From the NCBI GenBank assembly GCA_949825025.1, contig OX463780.1, forward strand, positions 39,288,979 through 39,352,978: a stretch of 64,000 nucleotides of DNA, read 5' to 3'. Each line of letters opens with the position of its first letter. Position 1 is the first letter of the stretch. Positions 29,301-40,182 of the stretch are shown here, piece by piece. A program made the translations under genes and the position numbers. This DNA is from Siphlonurus alternatus. Its lineage: Eukaryota > Arthropoda > Insecta > Ephemeroptera > Siphlonuridae. A model generated the notes under the pieces. The model was not told the DNA's origin, searched no databases, and worked only from the letters and a program-made list of their open reading frames with translations.

Positions 29301-31751
29301 AGCTTGAGGCTGACTGACGAAACCCTCCCTCCCTCCCCCCACTTTTCCATCCATCTCATCTTAAAACCAACCATTTTAAAACGCAATGAACTTCTCAATT
29401 TTCAGAGAAAACTTATAAATCATGAACTAATATAATTTAATATAAATTAATAAGCTCCAACTTTTGAGTAAATATATTTTTTAAATAAAGTTTAATCATT
29501 CATATTATAGTTGCTGCTATTCCTTGCGTCATATAATGTAAATAAAAATCAAATTATTCAAATTAAAAAATACATATTTTTTTAATAACGATATTTCACA
29601 AATTACGTTGCTATTACATGATACAATAAATGCAGTTAATTTTAATAAATTTGTTTGTAGCATCATTAATTTTCTTACATTCACCAAAACTCTTTAAAAA
29701 ACAAATATCAAAAAAGAACATAAATCAAAAGTTCTTCTAAATATTTTTTCGTATTTATATATTTATTTTTTTTTTATCTCATTTTTATAAATGCAATGGT
29801 ATAAAATTTCAGATATATTTTTCTTACTTAATATTATATTATAACTCCTACTGGAGTTATATATTAGGTATCTCTTGTTATTTTATTTCATAGAATTTTT
29901 AAAATTGAAACTAATTTATTCATATACTAATTTCTAAAGATATGATACGATAAATAAATATAAATAAAGATAAATTATAAAATATGAATAATGAGCATTA
30001 CGTACTGTTATTAAATATACTATTTTAGTATTAAATCATACTGTTTGGGTATTTAAAAAAAGGTGAAATTATCAATGGTTTATTCAGTATTCAGAGATGT
30101 TCCTAATAATTGGGTCTTTATACATTGTGTGAACTGTTGGTAGAAATATAGGCAGACGACAGGCAGAAGCTAGACATAGAAATTACGTATTCTACTCAGA
30201 CATGTCAGCACCTGCTTCAAAGTAACTCTAGTCTCATGATCATACTAGCGCCTCTACTGGATAAATATACTACTATAGAGTCGGCGGAAAGAAAGGAAGT
30301 CATTAGGTCATTCGACTATGAAATTTCTCAAGCCATAATCACACATCAGTCGAGAAAAAAAAAAAAATAATAATAAAAAAAATGTGAAAAAGTGTGAGCT
30401 TTTCAAGGGGGAAAAAAATCAATATTTAATAGTTTTAACGTTTTCCGTGTTAAATATATTGAAAGTTTAATTTTTTCCTGGTATTATCGTTGATTTTATT
30501 ATTTATTAATACCAAAACGTCTGCAGTCTTTTCAGTAGTGCATTGTGTAGTGTAGTGCATTACAAATAATTTGAAGATTAATACAAATTAAATTGAAGAA
30601 ATTTAATTTAAAGAACATTAATTGAAAATTAAAATTTTAATAAGGATCATAAATGATGACAATTTATAAAAATCCTTATTCTATAATTATCTCAGATGTT
30701 AAATTTTATCCTTTTAATCAATGGTGAATCATCAATGGAAAATTAAATCTGATTAAAAAAGAGGTTTGGGGATGGTGGATTCGCTGACAGTTCATTACAC
30801 AAAACTAAAGCGTTCTTGGATATTTTCCTTGTCATTTCTTCCTAATAGATTTACTGAACAAAAAAATGCTGAAATCTAAATTTAAACTAAACCAATCATT
30901 AATAGGTTATTCATATAAAATATTAAGTTTTGAACGTACAGTCTGAGAAAGTTGAATTTGGGCATGAGTGTAAATTTCGATTTCCAATGTCCTTTTATAC
31001 ATGGTAACTATGACTGGTATAGTAAGTTCAGTCTAAGAGAGAAACTGTTTAAATTGTTTAAAAGTAAAATTAAGTTGAAAAATAAGTTTCATAGCTAATT
31101 CTACGAACAATTAATGAAAAAAATAATTCAATTATATACGTATACGTAAGTAGTCAATTTTATGTTCGTCATAAATATAGTGTGTTTGTAATAATCCAAG
31201 GATTTAAAAAAAATAATAACCCGAGGCAAACAAAGTTTTCAGAGAAGCTTGATTCAATTAGTGAAAGATATTAAGTAACAAAAACATTCATAACATTTAT
31301 CTAATTGCAAAAACAACAAGTTATATTGAATAAAATATTTATCTAAGCTTTTTGTTATACCTTGAGGCTAATTTATATATACAAAAAATCAATTAAATGA
31401 GGAACAAAGAAAAACATCAGCGTAAAAAACTAAAAAGTAAACAAGTATATTGAAATATTGCGTAACCTGAAAATCTACATTTATTTTGTTAGCATTTCCT
31501 AGAGTTAATTAATCTGTATACAAACCAATCCGTTTCATACATGTTGTGTACAGAAGACCTACTTATATTATATACCTAATAAAATTACCAATAAACGTAT
31601 TTATTTATCAGGTTTCGATACCATTTGTAATGACTTTTTAAATGTAAAAAAAAAAATACTTGAAAACGTTTTATATAAAATTATTGATCAATAAAATAAT
31701 AGAAAAATATTTTAATTATTTGTTGTTTTGTATTATTTACCACCGATATTT

Positions 31752-31754
<3 letters not shown>
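26364..31754. other. AT-rich intergenic stretch
   Basis: No gene is recognised. A short TA run lies at 27069-27090. At 28089 an ATG GCA CGT GCA AAA CTG AG precedes GTGCGT, a possible tiny first exon with splice donor inside a locally less AT-rich region (27990-28130), but nothing downstream supports it. A pyrimidine-rich patch lies at 29320-29345. The rest is A/T-biased sequence with chance frames. Confidence 0.4.

Positions 31755-31809
<55 letters not shown>
31755..31809. repeat. (TA)n microsatellite, about 55 bp
   Basis: Pure TA array. Confidence 0.95.
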
Positions 31810-31812
<3 letters not shown>

Positions 31813-32489
31813 GTAGGTCGTTGTTCTGTTTTAAAACAAAAAAAAATTAGCATTTATTTTAGTAATTTTAATGTAATACAAGAAGTATATCTTGTTTTAC
31901 AAGAAGACAAATAATTTAAACCAATATAAACAATATTACCAACTATTTATATGTATAATTAAATATATCTAATCTACAGCAATTCATAGATCATCATAAA
32001 TCTAAAATGTATACCAACCCAAGAACTATAATTTTAAAGAATATTCTTAATACGTGTTAATTGTAGCAATTTACAATTATTACAAAGTCAGTAAAAATAT
32101 GATTCTATATTATAATAATTAAATTAGATTCTAAAATAGTTAGATCATATTATAAAAAACATTTATTTTATATTATTATCTTTGTTATATGTCATAAACG
32201 AATGAATTTTGAAGTTTTGTGGAGGAAGATTTACCCTAAAGCATAAAGGTTAGCCCACTTTGGCGTGTAATCTTCAAAGTTTAGATTTGAATGTGTTTGC
32301 GTCCTGAATAAGGAAATTAAACCCTTGATTACGCTCTTCAAACTCGTGCATAGACAGAGATATGAAATAAAAAGGATAAATTGAGAGGGAGAGAGATTGG
32401 GAGGGAGGCAGGAAAGTAAAAGAAGTAAAAGTGATGAATGAAGAGAAAGGAGACAGAGAAAGAGAGAAAGAAAGCATAGAAGGAGGGGA
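31810..32489. other. Intergenic stretch leading into purine-rich DNA
   Basis: No gene is seen. From about 32380 the plus strand becomes strongly purine-rich (GAGGGAG, AAAGAAG patterns), a diffuse flank of the GA array. Confidence 0.45.

Positions 32490-32576
<87 letters not shown>
32490..32576. repeat. (GA)n microsatellite in a purine tract
   Basis: GA dinucleotide array with one GAAAG interruption, embedded in about 190 bp of nearly all-purine sequence. Mirror-symmetric polypurine DNA of this kind can form triplex (H-DNA) structures. Confidence 0.97.
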
Positions 32577-32579
<3 letters not shown>

Positions 32580-34313
32580 TCTTAGGCTGATGTCTAGCAC
32601 AATCAGGAGGTGGGCGTGAGGACACGTCAAGACTGAGAACAGATGAGGGAAATTTCTGTGAGGAGACAAAATTAACGTATGTAAAAGTTTTGTCGAGCAG
32701 AGAGACAGGAGAACTTTGAGACAGCTTTTACCCTCAATATGAGATTGAAAATTATACTTAGCCTCTAAGAGATAGATTATTATACGTGCAAGGCATGACA
32801 TATTATATATCATCATTGAAATAAAATCACCTGAGGATGTTAAAATTATAATAATAATAATTATACTATAACATTACTCCTTCTATATCAATAGTCTCTA
32901 TATTAGTTCCGTATAAATATCTTTGTTAAGGTAATTGAGAAGAAAAGCGGATGATTGGAAGTAGCAAAAAGCAATTCACAGAAGGAAATTACTAATTGAC
33001 GTCATAAAGACAGGTATGGACATCTGGTGGATTTTACCTGAGTGATACTAAAAGTGTCATTGTTTTGATATCTGAGCTCTGCTACTGGCTAAAGTACACG
33101 TGTAGTTGAGTCATACTGTTTCTATAGAGGCTGTTTTCAATGCCATCTCTTGGTACTTTATGAGGTCAATAGGGGGATGGAATGAGGTTTCCATATCAAC
33201 ATTTTGATTAATGTTAGATATGGTATAGAGAGTTTCTGAAAACTGTGAAATTTGTTTTATTTCAGTTTTTTAGAACTGCATATAAAAATAATATGTGTAA
33301 CTTGGTTTACAGATCCGATTTCAATACGTAAATAAGTACAGTTAATTCCTCAAAATTAAATGCACAATGAAATTTATTAATTAAATAAAGTCATTAAAAA
33401 TATCAAGTTAAATTAATTTTTAAAATAGTAATTTTTCAATCCTGTCACAAAGGACAATTTTCGTGTTAAATTCATTCTTTATCAAATTTATGAGTCACTC
33501 AGAGTGTTCATGAATAATTTATTTTTAAGTTCATAATTTATCTGATATATCTTCAAACTGTTATTTTATAATTCAAAATTCTTTTACTAGCTATAATTTT
33601 ATATTAAATTAGAAGTGTAGTAACGAATATATTTTTTATTAGGATATCCGACATTTTGACTCTAATTGATTTTTACAACGTTCTCCATGACAGCACGAAA
33701 CTTTCAAAATGTTCAATTCAAATTGTTACATAGTATTCTAAAATTACTCATAATTCTCAATTAGAGCAAAAACATTCACAAAGGATGTAGTAATCTTACC
33801 CTAAAACGCATCATGTAAGTTAGCCTGAGTTCCGGACTAGGGTCATTCTATGCAAACTAAATTCTAATTTCCCTTCTCCCATCAGCAACATGAATTACAT
33901 AGCAGATATACTGTAAGGTTACAGAATATATATGACGTCACAAATTCAATCTTGCTTTAAAAACAAGAAAAACATTTTTCTTTATATCTTTATCTACATG
34001 CATTCAAATAATGTTTTTCAATACATAATTATAATAACCACAGCTATAAATATTAACCTATTACTATTAAATTATTACGGAATTTAAGACATGATTTTCA
34101 AGAGTGTATATATGTTAGTTGGTTAGTTGTTGGTTTGCCAGAGTTAATGTAGCCTACTACCATGTTATGTAATACTAGAATTCCATAGGGAAAATAGAAG
34201 GGATGTACTATAGGATCAGTGAGTGCCCACAGAATCACCCCCTTACGCCCTCTTGTGTGCCCTTTCCCTCTATTTCCCTCTGACACACAATTATTAGTAT
34301 ATTCAAAGTATTC

Positions 34314-34317
<4 letters not shown>
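32577..34317. other. Intergenic stretch with two TGACGTCA sites
   Basis: No gene is recognised. TGACGTCA octamers lie at 32997-33004 and 33933-33940. A CTCF-like TGCCATCTCTTGG (minus-strand core AGATGGCA) is at 33141-33153. Confidence 0.4.
33141..33153 (-). promoter_or_regulatory. Weak CTCF-like motif
   Basis: On the minus strand CCAAGAGATGGCA contains AGATGGCA, which fits the AGRKGGCR core known for CTCF. The 5' half of the motif fits poorly. Sequence match only. Confidence 0.2.

Positions 34318-34356
<39 letters not shown>
34318..34356. repeat. (CT)n microsatellite, about 39 bp
   Basis: Pure CT array flanked by pyrimidine-rich sequence. Confidence 0.95.
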
Positions 34357-34359
<3 letters not shown>

Positions 34360-36683
34360 GTTTCAATTCTCAATCCCTCCCTCCCTTATACACCCCTTCT
34401 TACTAGGTACTAAAATAAAGTTACACCAATACAATTTGTGTTAATTCTATTTTAATACGATTAGTTTCTCTTTTTTTTTTCTATGTTTCTGAATGTAATC
34501 TCTCCCTTCCCTCGTAAAATAAAACTTTGAGATATAAAACTTTCCATTAGACTGCCATTTTCCCTTGAGAGATTTAGAGGGAAAAAACATGAACTGACGA
34601 ATAATACATTATTTATGTCTCACTTCAAATGCTTCATATGTTAATTACGTTATACTTTTTAAGCTACAAACAGTTGATCAACCCTCTCTCTTTTCATAAA
34701 AAAATCTTTATTCATTTATTTTTAAAAATCATAAATATTAATAAATGAATATAAATGTCAAACCTCCATATGTCCAGTTTTAATTATGAATCATGTCCCA
34801 TTTCCCCTCCTCTCACGTGTTATACAAAGTAGGGTAGGCATTAATGATTTCTGATTTTTTTTTTATTATGCTGTTATTAATTAACTATATATGCAAATAA
34901 ACTTATAAAAAGTATGCTAATAATAAATATAATTATAATAAATTAAAAAAATAAATTACACTGTTTTTAGCATGTAATTTAATATAATTTTATATTTGTT
35001 GAAAATAGACAGTCATAAAACGTTGAAATCGGAATTATAGATTTAACAAAAAGTTGTATTTTTTTATTTTCCAAATCATGTTTTCATTTAAAACGCTCTG
35101 TTGATTACAATACAAAAATTTTAGCAAAATTTTCAAAACTTTTAATGTTACCAAAAGCAAATATTCTCATTTATCTGAATTATCCTAATTCCATTGATAT
35201 AATATTTTTATCTTTTTCAACATTAACGATCCAACGCTGCTATAAATTCCTGTAATAATATAAATGCTGTATTGTCAACATGTAAAGATAACACAGAGGA
35301 GAGATTATGTAATTTACCTATATAACACAATTCAATAAAGTATCATGGTGGAATGTAGCGAATAATTCAATTTAATCACCAGCCGAACTCGTGCAAATGA
35401 AAATAAATACAAAAGTATAAATTTGGATTACTGTAATTAATACATAGTTAATTTAGAGATTATATTACAATTTATATAAAACAATGAAACATAATATGAA
35501 ATACATTTATTATTCTCAATTTATTTAAAATATCTCATTTATTATAATAATATATATTTTATATAGCAAGATATTTAAACATAGATGCGCAAACGTGATT
35601 TGAATAAAGCACGCGATTTGTAATTAAAATAATATAATTATACATATAATGATCAATTATACATTTTTTATATCATTTTAAACATAATATAATAAAATAT
35701 TGTCATAACAAAATGTTTGCATGCTGGATTAGAAATGGTATAGAAAATATATCCATTAAGTAATAACTAATAACATTCGTGCTAATAATTGCATCGAATT
35801 TATTGTAACGATTGCAAAGACCATTAAAGACCTCCGTGCGCTGCACTAGCGGCACCACGCTCAGACCCCGTGAAGCTCTGAAAATGTTGGTAAAATTTCT
35901 GGTTATAAGACACGGAGGTCTCTGTAACGACCGTCGATTAAAAAATGGTTAGCCTAGCAGCCCTAGCACAATAGCATTATAGAATTCCACTAGACCTAAA
36001 TCTGCTTTGATAATGCATGTTATACAGGGCTTACAAATTGAACATTAGGCTTTGCTGAGAATCACAATAATAATTAAACTAGAGATATTTAATTTCTACA
36101 TAAAATGTATGAAGTTTATAATAGAAAAGTATCGAATTTAACAGTTGATTATTTTTATATATTGTGTTTACAATGTTTATATTAATTATTATAATAAAAG
36201 TTATATAAAATAAAGAGAAAAGGTATTATTTTAAAATAAAACGGTTACGAAAGTGAAGCATTGCAAGAAATACATAGAAACCACTCTAGCTCCTCTCTTT
36301 CCTTGTTATCCCTCTACTCCCCGCTCTCTTCTTTTTATTATTTTTTTCCCTCGAGGTCTCCAGTGAATTTTTGTTTTAGTGTGTGTGTAGAAAATATGGC
36401 CGCTAGAGGGCAGACCAGACGCACCGCAAAGCATAACTATAGCTTGCAGTAAAATTGAGAACCTTGCAAGCACGATTCTAGTCAAGCTCTGCTCGCCTCA
36501 CAGACTTTTTACATTAGGTATACTTCTTTCAAATCACGTACAAAACTGAGATTTTGGTCCTACTAGTAGTAGTAGTGCTGGTTGGCTATTGCAATCATAT
36601 AAATATATATATAAAAAAGTCACTTACAGCAAAGCATGAAAAAATAAGTAGTAATGTCAATTTTGAAGATTTACTTACACACT
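34357..36683. other. Intergenic stretch; GC-richer patches at 35820-35940 and 36280-36510
   Basis: The patch at 35829-35922 begins with AGACCTCCGTG and ends with CACGGAGGTCT, an 11-bp perfect inverted repeat around a GC-rich interior. The patch at 36280-36510 is pyrimidine-rich and then contains a CTCF-like motif. No gene is recognised in either. Confidence 0.4.
36400..36413 (+). promoter_or_regulatory. CTCF-like motif
   Basis: CCGCTAGAGGGCAG matches the published CTCF core pattern (CCASYAGRKGGCRS) at all but one position. It sits about 270 bp from the 3' end of the macro-domain retrotransposon. The match is visible; binding is inferred only. Confidence 0.35.
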
Positions 36684-36700
36684 AAAAAAAAAAAAAATAA

Positions 36701-36727
<27 letters not shown>
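36701..36727. repeat. (TTTA)n tail repeat of the retrotransposon
   Basis: TTTA tetranucleotides on the plus strand correspond to an (AAAT)n tail after the AATAAA of the element. Adjoining A and T runs blur the exact element-flank boundary. Confidence 0.85.
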
Positions 36728-36731
<4 letters not shown>

Positions 36732-36926
36732 TTTTGGAACTTCTTTTTGGTTGTACAAGACAAACATATGTTCAAGTCAAAATTGGACAAAATACAACAT
36801 AAAAACATCAAACTTAAACACATTTACATAAGTTATTTAACACTATCAAACACAATCACTGACAATAATAATAAAAACAAAATACAAGCCAAAGTCACCA
36901 TTAATACTGATAAATTTTAGTTTATG

Positions 36927-36980
36927 TGGAACATATATATATATACATATATATATACATATATACATACATATATACAT

Positions 36981-37011
<31 letters not shown>

Positions 37012-37100
37012 TATATATATACATATATATATATATACATACACATATACACACACATACATATATGTATATATACATATACATACATATATATATATCA
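36927..37100. repeat. TA / TACA / CA compound microsatellite inside the retrotransposon 3' UTR
   Basis: About 170 bp of alternating purine-pyrimidine sequence with mixed (TA)n, (ACAT)n and (CA)n blocks. It lies between the ORF2 stop (37141) and the terminal 3' UTR segment. Frames rich in Ile, Tyr, His and Thr across it are translations of the repeat. Alternating CA/TA DNA can adopt Z-like or cruciform forms. Confidence 0.95.
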
Positions 37101-37140
37101 GTCAATACAATGTATATGTAAATTTATAATTTTGTTTATT

Positions 37141-40100
37141 TTATAATCCTGATAATACTTTTTCAGACATTTTATTACTCTCAAAAGCTTTAATAGAGTA
37201 AAACTCTTTATTGATCAATACATTCTTTAATTTTGTGCGAAAAAGTTTACTGGTTTTTATTTCTTTCAAACATGCTGGTAAAAATTCATAAAATTTTGCT
37301 GTTTGATACATTGCACAGTTTTTGAAAAATTGTGTGTTATGTCTTTCAGTAACTACATTCGATTTATTCCTAGTATTATAGTCATGATAGCCATCATTCT
37401 GAACATAAAAATTTGGATGATTTTTTTTGAATGAGGCACAATTTAAAATATAAATGCAAGGGACAGTTAACATTTTATTAGCCTTAAAATGTGAAACACA
37501 CGACTGTCCTTTTGGTATTCTTAAAATCGTTCTAAGTGCTCTCTTTTGCAAAACAAAACATCGATTCAATAGTTCCGATTTACATCCCCAATTTATTATG
37601 CCATATGCCAAATGTGGATAAACATACGCATAATATATGGTTAGCAAGGTTTCATGAGATACATGATTCCTGATTGTATATAACATAAAATTGGCCGAAT
37701 TTATCTTCTTACAAATCGCATTTACATGTAAAGACCAATCCAAACTTTCATTAATGTGTAGACCAAGAAACTTAACAGACTCTGCTCTTTTAATTGTTTT
37801 CCCGGCTAATTGCAACAAATAACTATTCAAAGGGATTTGTCTAGGGGAATGAAATTGGATGTATTCGGTTTTAGTTGAATTTAATATTAGCTTATTATTT
37901 GTACACCATGTATGTACCTCTTCAATAGTAAGTTTAATCTTACGAATTAATTCATCTTCGGCTTCTGCTGTGATTATAGCTGTAATATCATCAGCATACT
38001 TTACTAATACCGCATTCTTGACATGATCTGATAAGTCATTTGTTCCTGTATTAAACAATGTGGCTGACATTTTTCCTCCTTGAGGAATTCCAAGTGTAAT
38101 CGGTAATTTGTCTGATTTATATGTAATATTTTGACCGTTAGAATTTGAATTTAATTCAACATATTGTTGTCTGTTAGTTAGATATGAATCTAATAGATTA
38201 CGACTCGAAACTCCTATTCCCATGTTATCAAATTTATTCAATAATACATCTTTATTTAGACTATCAAACGCTTTAGATAAATCAAAAAATATTGCAACGC
38301 AAAATAGTTTATTATCTATTGCCATATAAACGTGGCTTAAAAGATCAAATAGTGCTGTATCAGTAGAACGGTCTTTCAAGAATCCATGTTGACAGGGAGC
38401 AATTAAATGATTTTCTGTTTGATAATCCGTAATTTGATCGTCTAATGTATTCTCAAACAATTTGCCAAAAACAGATGTATTTGATATTGGTCTGTAATTA
38501 TCAATAATGAAAGTTGGGCCTTTTTTATGAGTTGCATAAATCTTAGAATCCTTTAAACAATCAGGAAATATACCATCTGATATTGAATGGTTAATTAAAT
38601 TAGATAAAGGGACAGACAAAACAGAAGCACAATATTTTACAACAGTATATGGTATTTCGTCTGGGCCAGCTGCATACTTATTAGGAAGGGATTTCATTCG
38701 ATTTAAAATATAAATCGGGTCTATCGAACTAAAATTTAATTTCGTTTTACTTTTATCAGAATCGACAATAATTAAAGTATTAGAATAATTAAAAGGAAAT
38801 TTTTCTGTTATTATATTTTCAATTGTCTTGACAAAAAAATTATTAAATAAATTGCAAATTAGTTTGGGGTCTGTAATCGTTACACTATTTATACATAATT
38901 CATAATTATTCTTATTATTAACATTTGTTTTCTTTGTTTTGCATTCTTTATTAATTATATTCCACGTAGCTTTAATTTTATTATTAGCTCCTTTTATTTC
39001 ATGGTCATTCTCTTTAAATTTAGCGGTGGCCATATTTTGTTTATAAGATTTCATTTCTTTTTTATAAGTAGACTCTAAATTTGGGTCAGTAAATTTTACA
39101 TCATAGTGTAAGCGTTTTAAAGAAATCCCTTGTTCGTAAAGATGGGGGTTATTGAGTATCCAGGAAGGTTTATTTTTGTTACTTGAAATTTTTCTTTTAA
39201 CAACAGGAAAAGCCTCGTTGAAATGATAAATAAAAATTTCAAGAAATTTTGACCATCTCTCATTTGAATTGAGATCAGGATTTAATAAATCATTCCATTC
39301 TTCACGAATTAATAGGAGCAGAAAATTATCTAAATTGCATTTGTCAAATATTCGTTTATAATAAAATTGTTTTTCTTGTATTTTATCAATGTTCTTCGAG
39401 TTATTTAATGTTATTGTGACTATAGTATAGTTATGGTCCGACAGAGTTGTTTTTTCAGTTTTATAATTAGTATTAATAGCAGATGTACTTTTAATAATAT
39501 GATCAATTAAAGTAGCCGTTTTTATTGTTTCTCTAGTAGCGGAACTATTAACAATTTCCAACTTGTATGAGTCCAGTATATCTTTATATAAAATTACATT
39601 TGCATCATCAATAAATAAATTAAGATTTACGTCACCCGCAATAATAAAAAAATCATCATTATTTTTACAGTATTTAATTAATTTTTTGCATAACATTTCA
39701 AATTCTTTTAAGAATGGTTTTATATTATTTTCTGTGTTGTCAAAATTCTGAATTTTTTTCATCACTCTAGATATATTAGGTGGGCGATATATAGAAGCAA
39801 AATAAATGTTTGTTGTATTGTTAATTACTAATTTCGCTATGCAGCATTCAAAAACTGATTCAATGGATTTTATTTTAATATCATTTATATTTGAACCTTT
39901 ACGAGATAGAATTACTACTCCCCCACATTTTTGAATATCTCTACAGTAATATGAAACCATCATAAAATTTTTAAAATTTATTGTTATAATTTCAGATTCA
40001 TTCAGCCCATGTTCACATAATATAATTATATCACAATCAACCATTTCAAGAAAATACTCAAATTTTGGTAATTTATTTTTTAGGCCTGGTAAGTTAAGCT

Positions 40101-40182
40101 GAAGAATTTTAATATTACATGGGGCTGAGTGAACCTGAACATTAAGTTTTTTTTTTGTTGGGCAATTTGGTGGAGATACTGT
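37141..40182 (-). CDS. Non-LTR retrotransposon ORF2: APE endonuclease and reverse transcriptase
   Basis: The first ATG is at 40044 (967 aa), but the frame is open up to a stop at 40183-40185, and typical endonuclease N-terminal sequence ([12 protein letters not shown]) is encoded upstream of that ATG. Numbering from the ATG, endonuclease motifs are Glu11 (ILCEHGL), IYRPPN 85-90, GDVN 137-140, LIDH 179-182 and SDH 202-204. Reverse transcriptase motifs are NYRPIS 516-521, FFDLSKAFD 586-594, GIPQGG 652-657 and YADD 683-686. The C-terminal region YNTRNK 889-894 and FLPACLKEI 921-929 is shared with two truncated remnants in this window. The residues after GIPQGG ([13 protein letters not shown]) differ from the usual SVLGPLLFxxYxND. 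It would nick target DNA and copy its own RNA in place. The jockey/CR1-like grouping is approximate. Confidence 0.93.
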   Translation of the reverse strand, partial: TVSPPNCPTKKKLNVQVHSAPCNIKILQLNLPGLKNKLPKFEYFLEMVDCDIIILCEHGLNESEIITINFKNFMMVSYYCRDIQKCGGVVILSRKGSNINDIKIKSIESVFECCIAKLVINNTTNIYFASIYRPPNISRVMKKIQNFDNTENNIKPFLKEFEMLCKKLIKYCKNNDDFFIIAGDVNLNLFIDDANVILYKDILDSYKLEIVNSSATRETIKTATLIDHIIKSTSAINTNYKTEKTTLSDHNYTIVTITLNNSKNIDKIQEKQFYYKRIFDKCNLDNFLLLLIREEWNDLLNPDLNSNERWSKFLEIFIYHFNEAFPVVKRKISSNKNKPSWILNNPHLYEQGISLKRLHYDVKFTDPNLESTYKKEMKSYKQNMATAKFKENDHEIKGANNKIKATWNIINKECKTKKTNVNNKNNYELCINSVTITDPKLICNLFNNFFVKTIENIITEKFPFNYSNTLIIVDSDKSKTKLNFSSIDPIYILNRMKSLPNKYAAGPDEIPYTVVKYCASVLSVPLSNLINHSISDGIFPDCLKDSKIYATHKKGPTFIIDNYRPISNTSVFGKLFENTLDDQITDYQTENHLIAPCQHGFLKDRSTDTALFDLLSHVYMAIDNKLFCVAIFFDLSKAFDSLNKDVLLNKFDNMGIGVSSRNLLDSYLTNRQQYVELNSNSNGQNITYKSDKLPITLGIPQGGKMSATLFNTGTNDLSDHVKNAVLVKYADDITAIITAEAEDELIRKIKLTIEEVHTWCTNNKLILNSTKTEYIQFHSPRQIPLNSYLLQLAGKTIKRAESVKFLGLHINESLDWSLHVNAICKKINSANFMLYTIRNHVSHETLLTIYYAYVYPHLAYGIINWGCKSELLNRCFVLQKRALRTILRIPKGQSCVSHFKANKMLTVPCIYILNCASFKKNHPNFYVQNDGYHDYNTRNKSNVVTERHNTQFFKNCAMYQTAKFYEFLPACLKEIKTSKLFRTKLKNVLINKEFYSIKAFESNKMSEKVLSGL

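Noticed and set aside
36846..37129. Ile/Tyr/His/Thr-rich frames on both strands
   Set aside because: They are translations of the TA/TATG/CA microsatellite in the retrotransposon 3' UTR.
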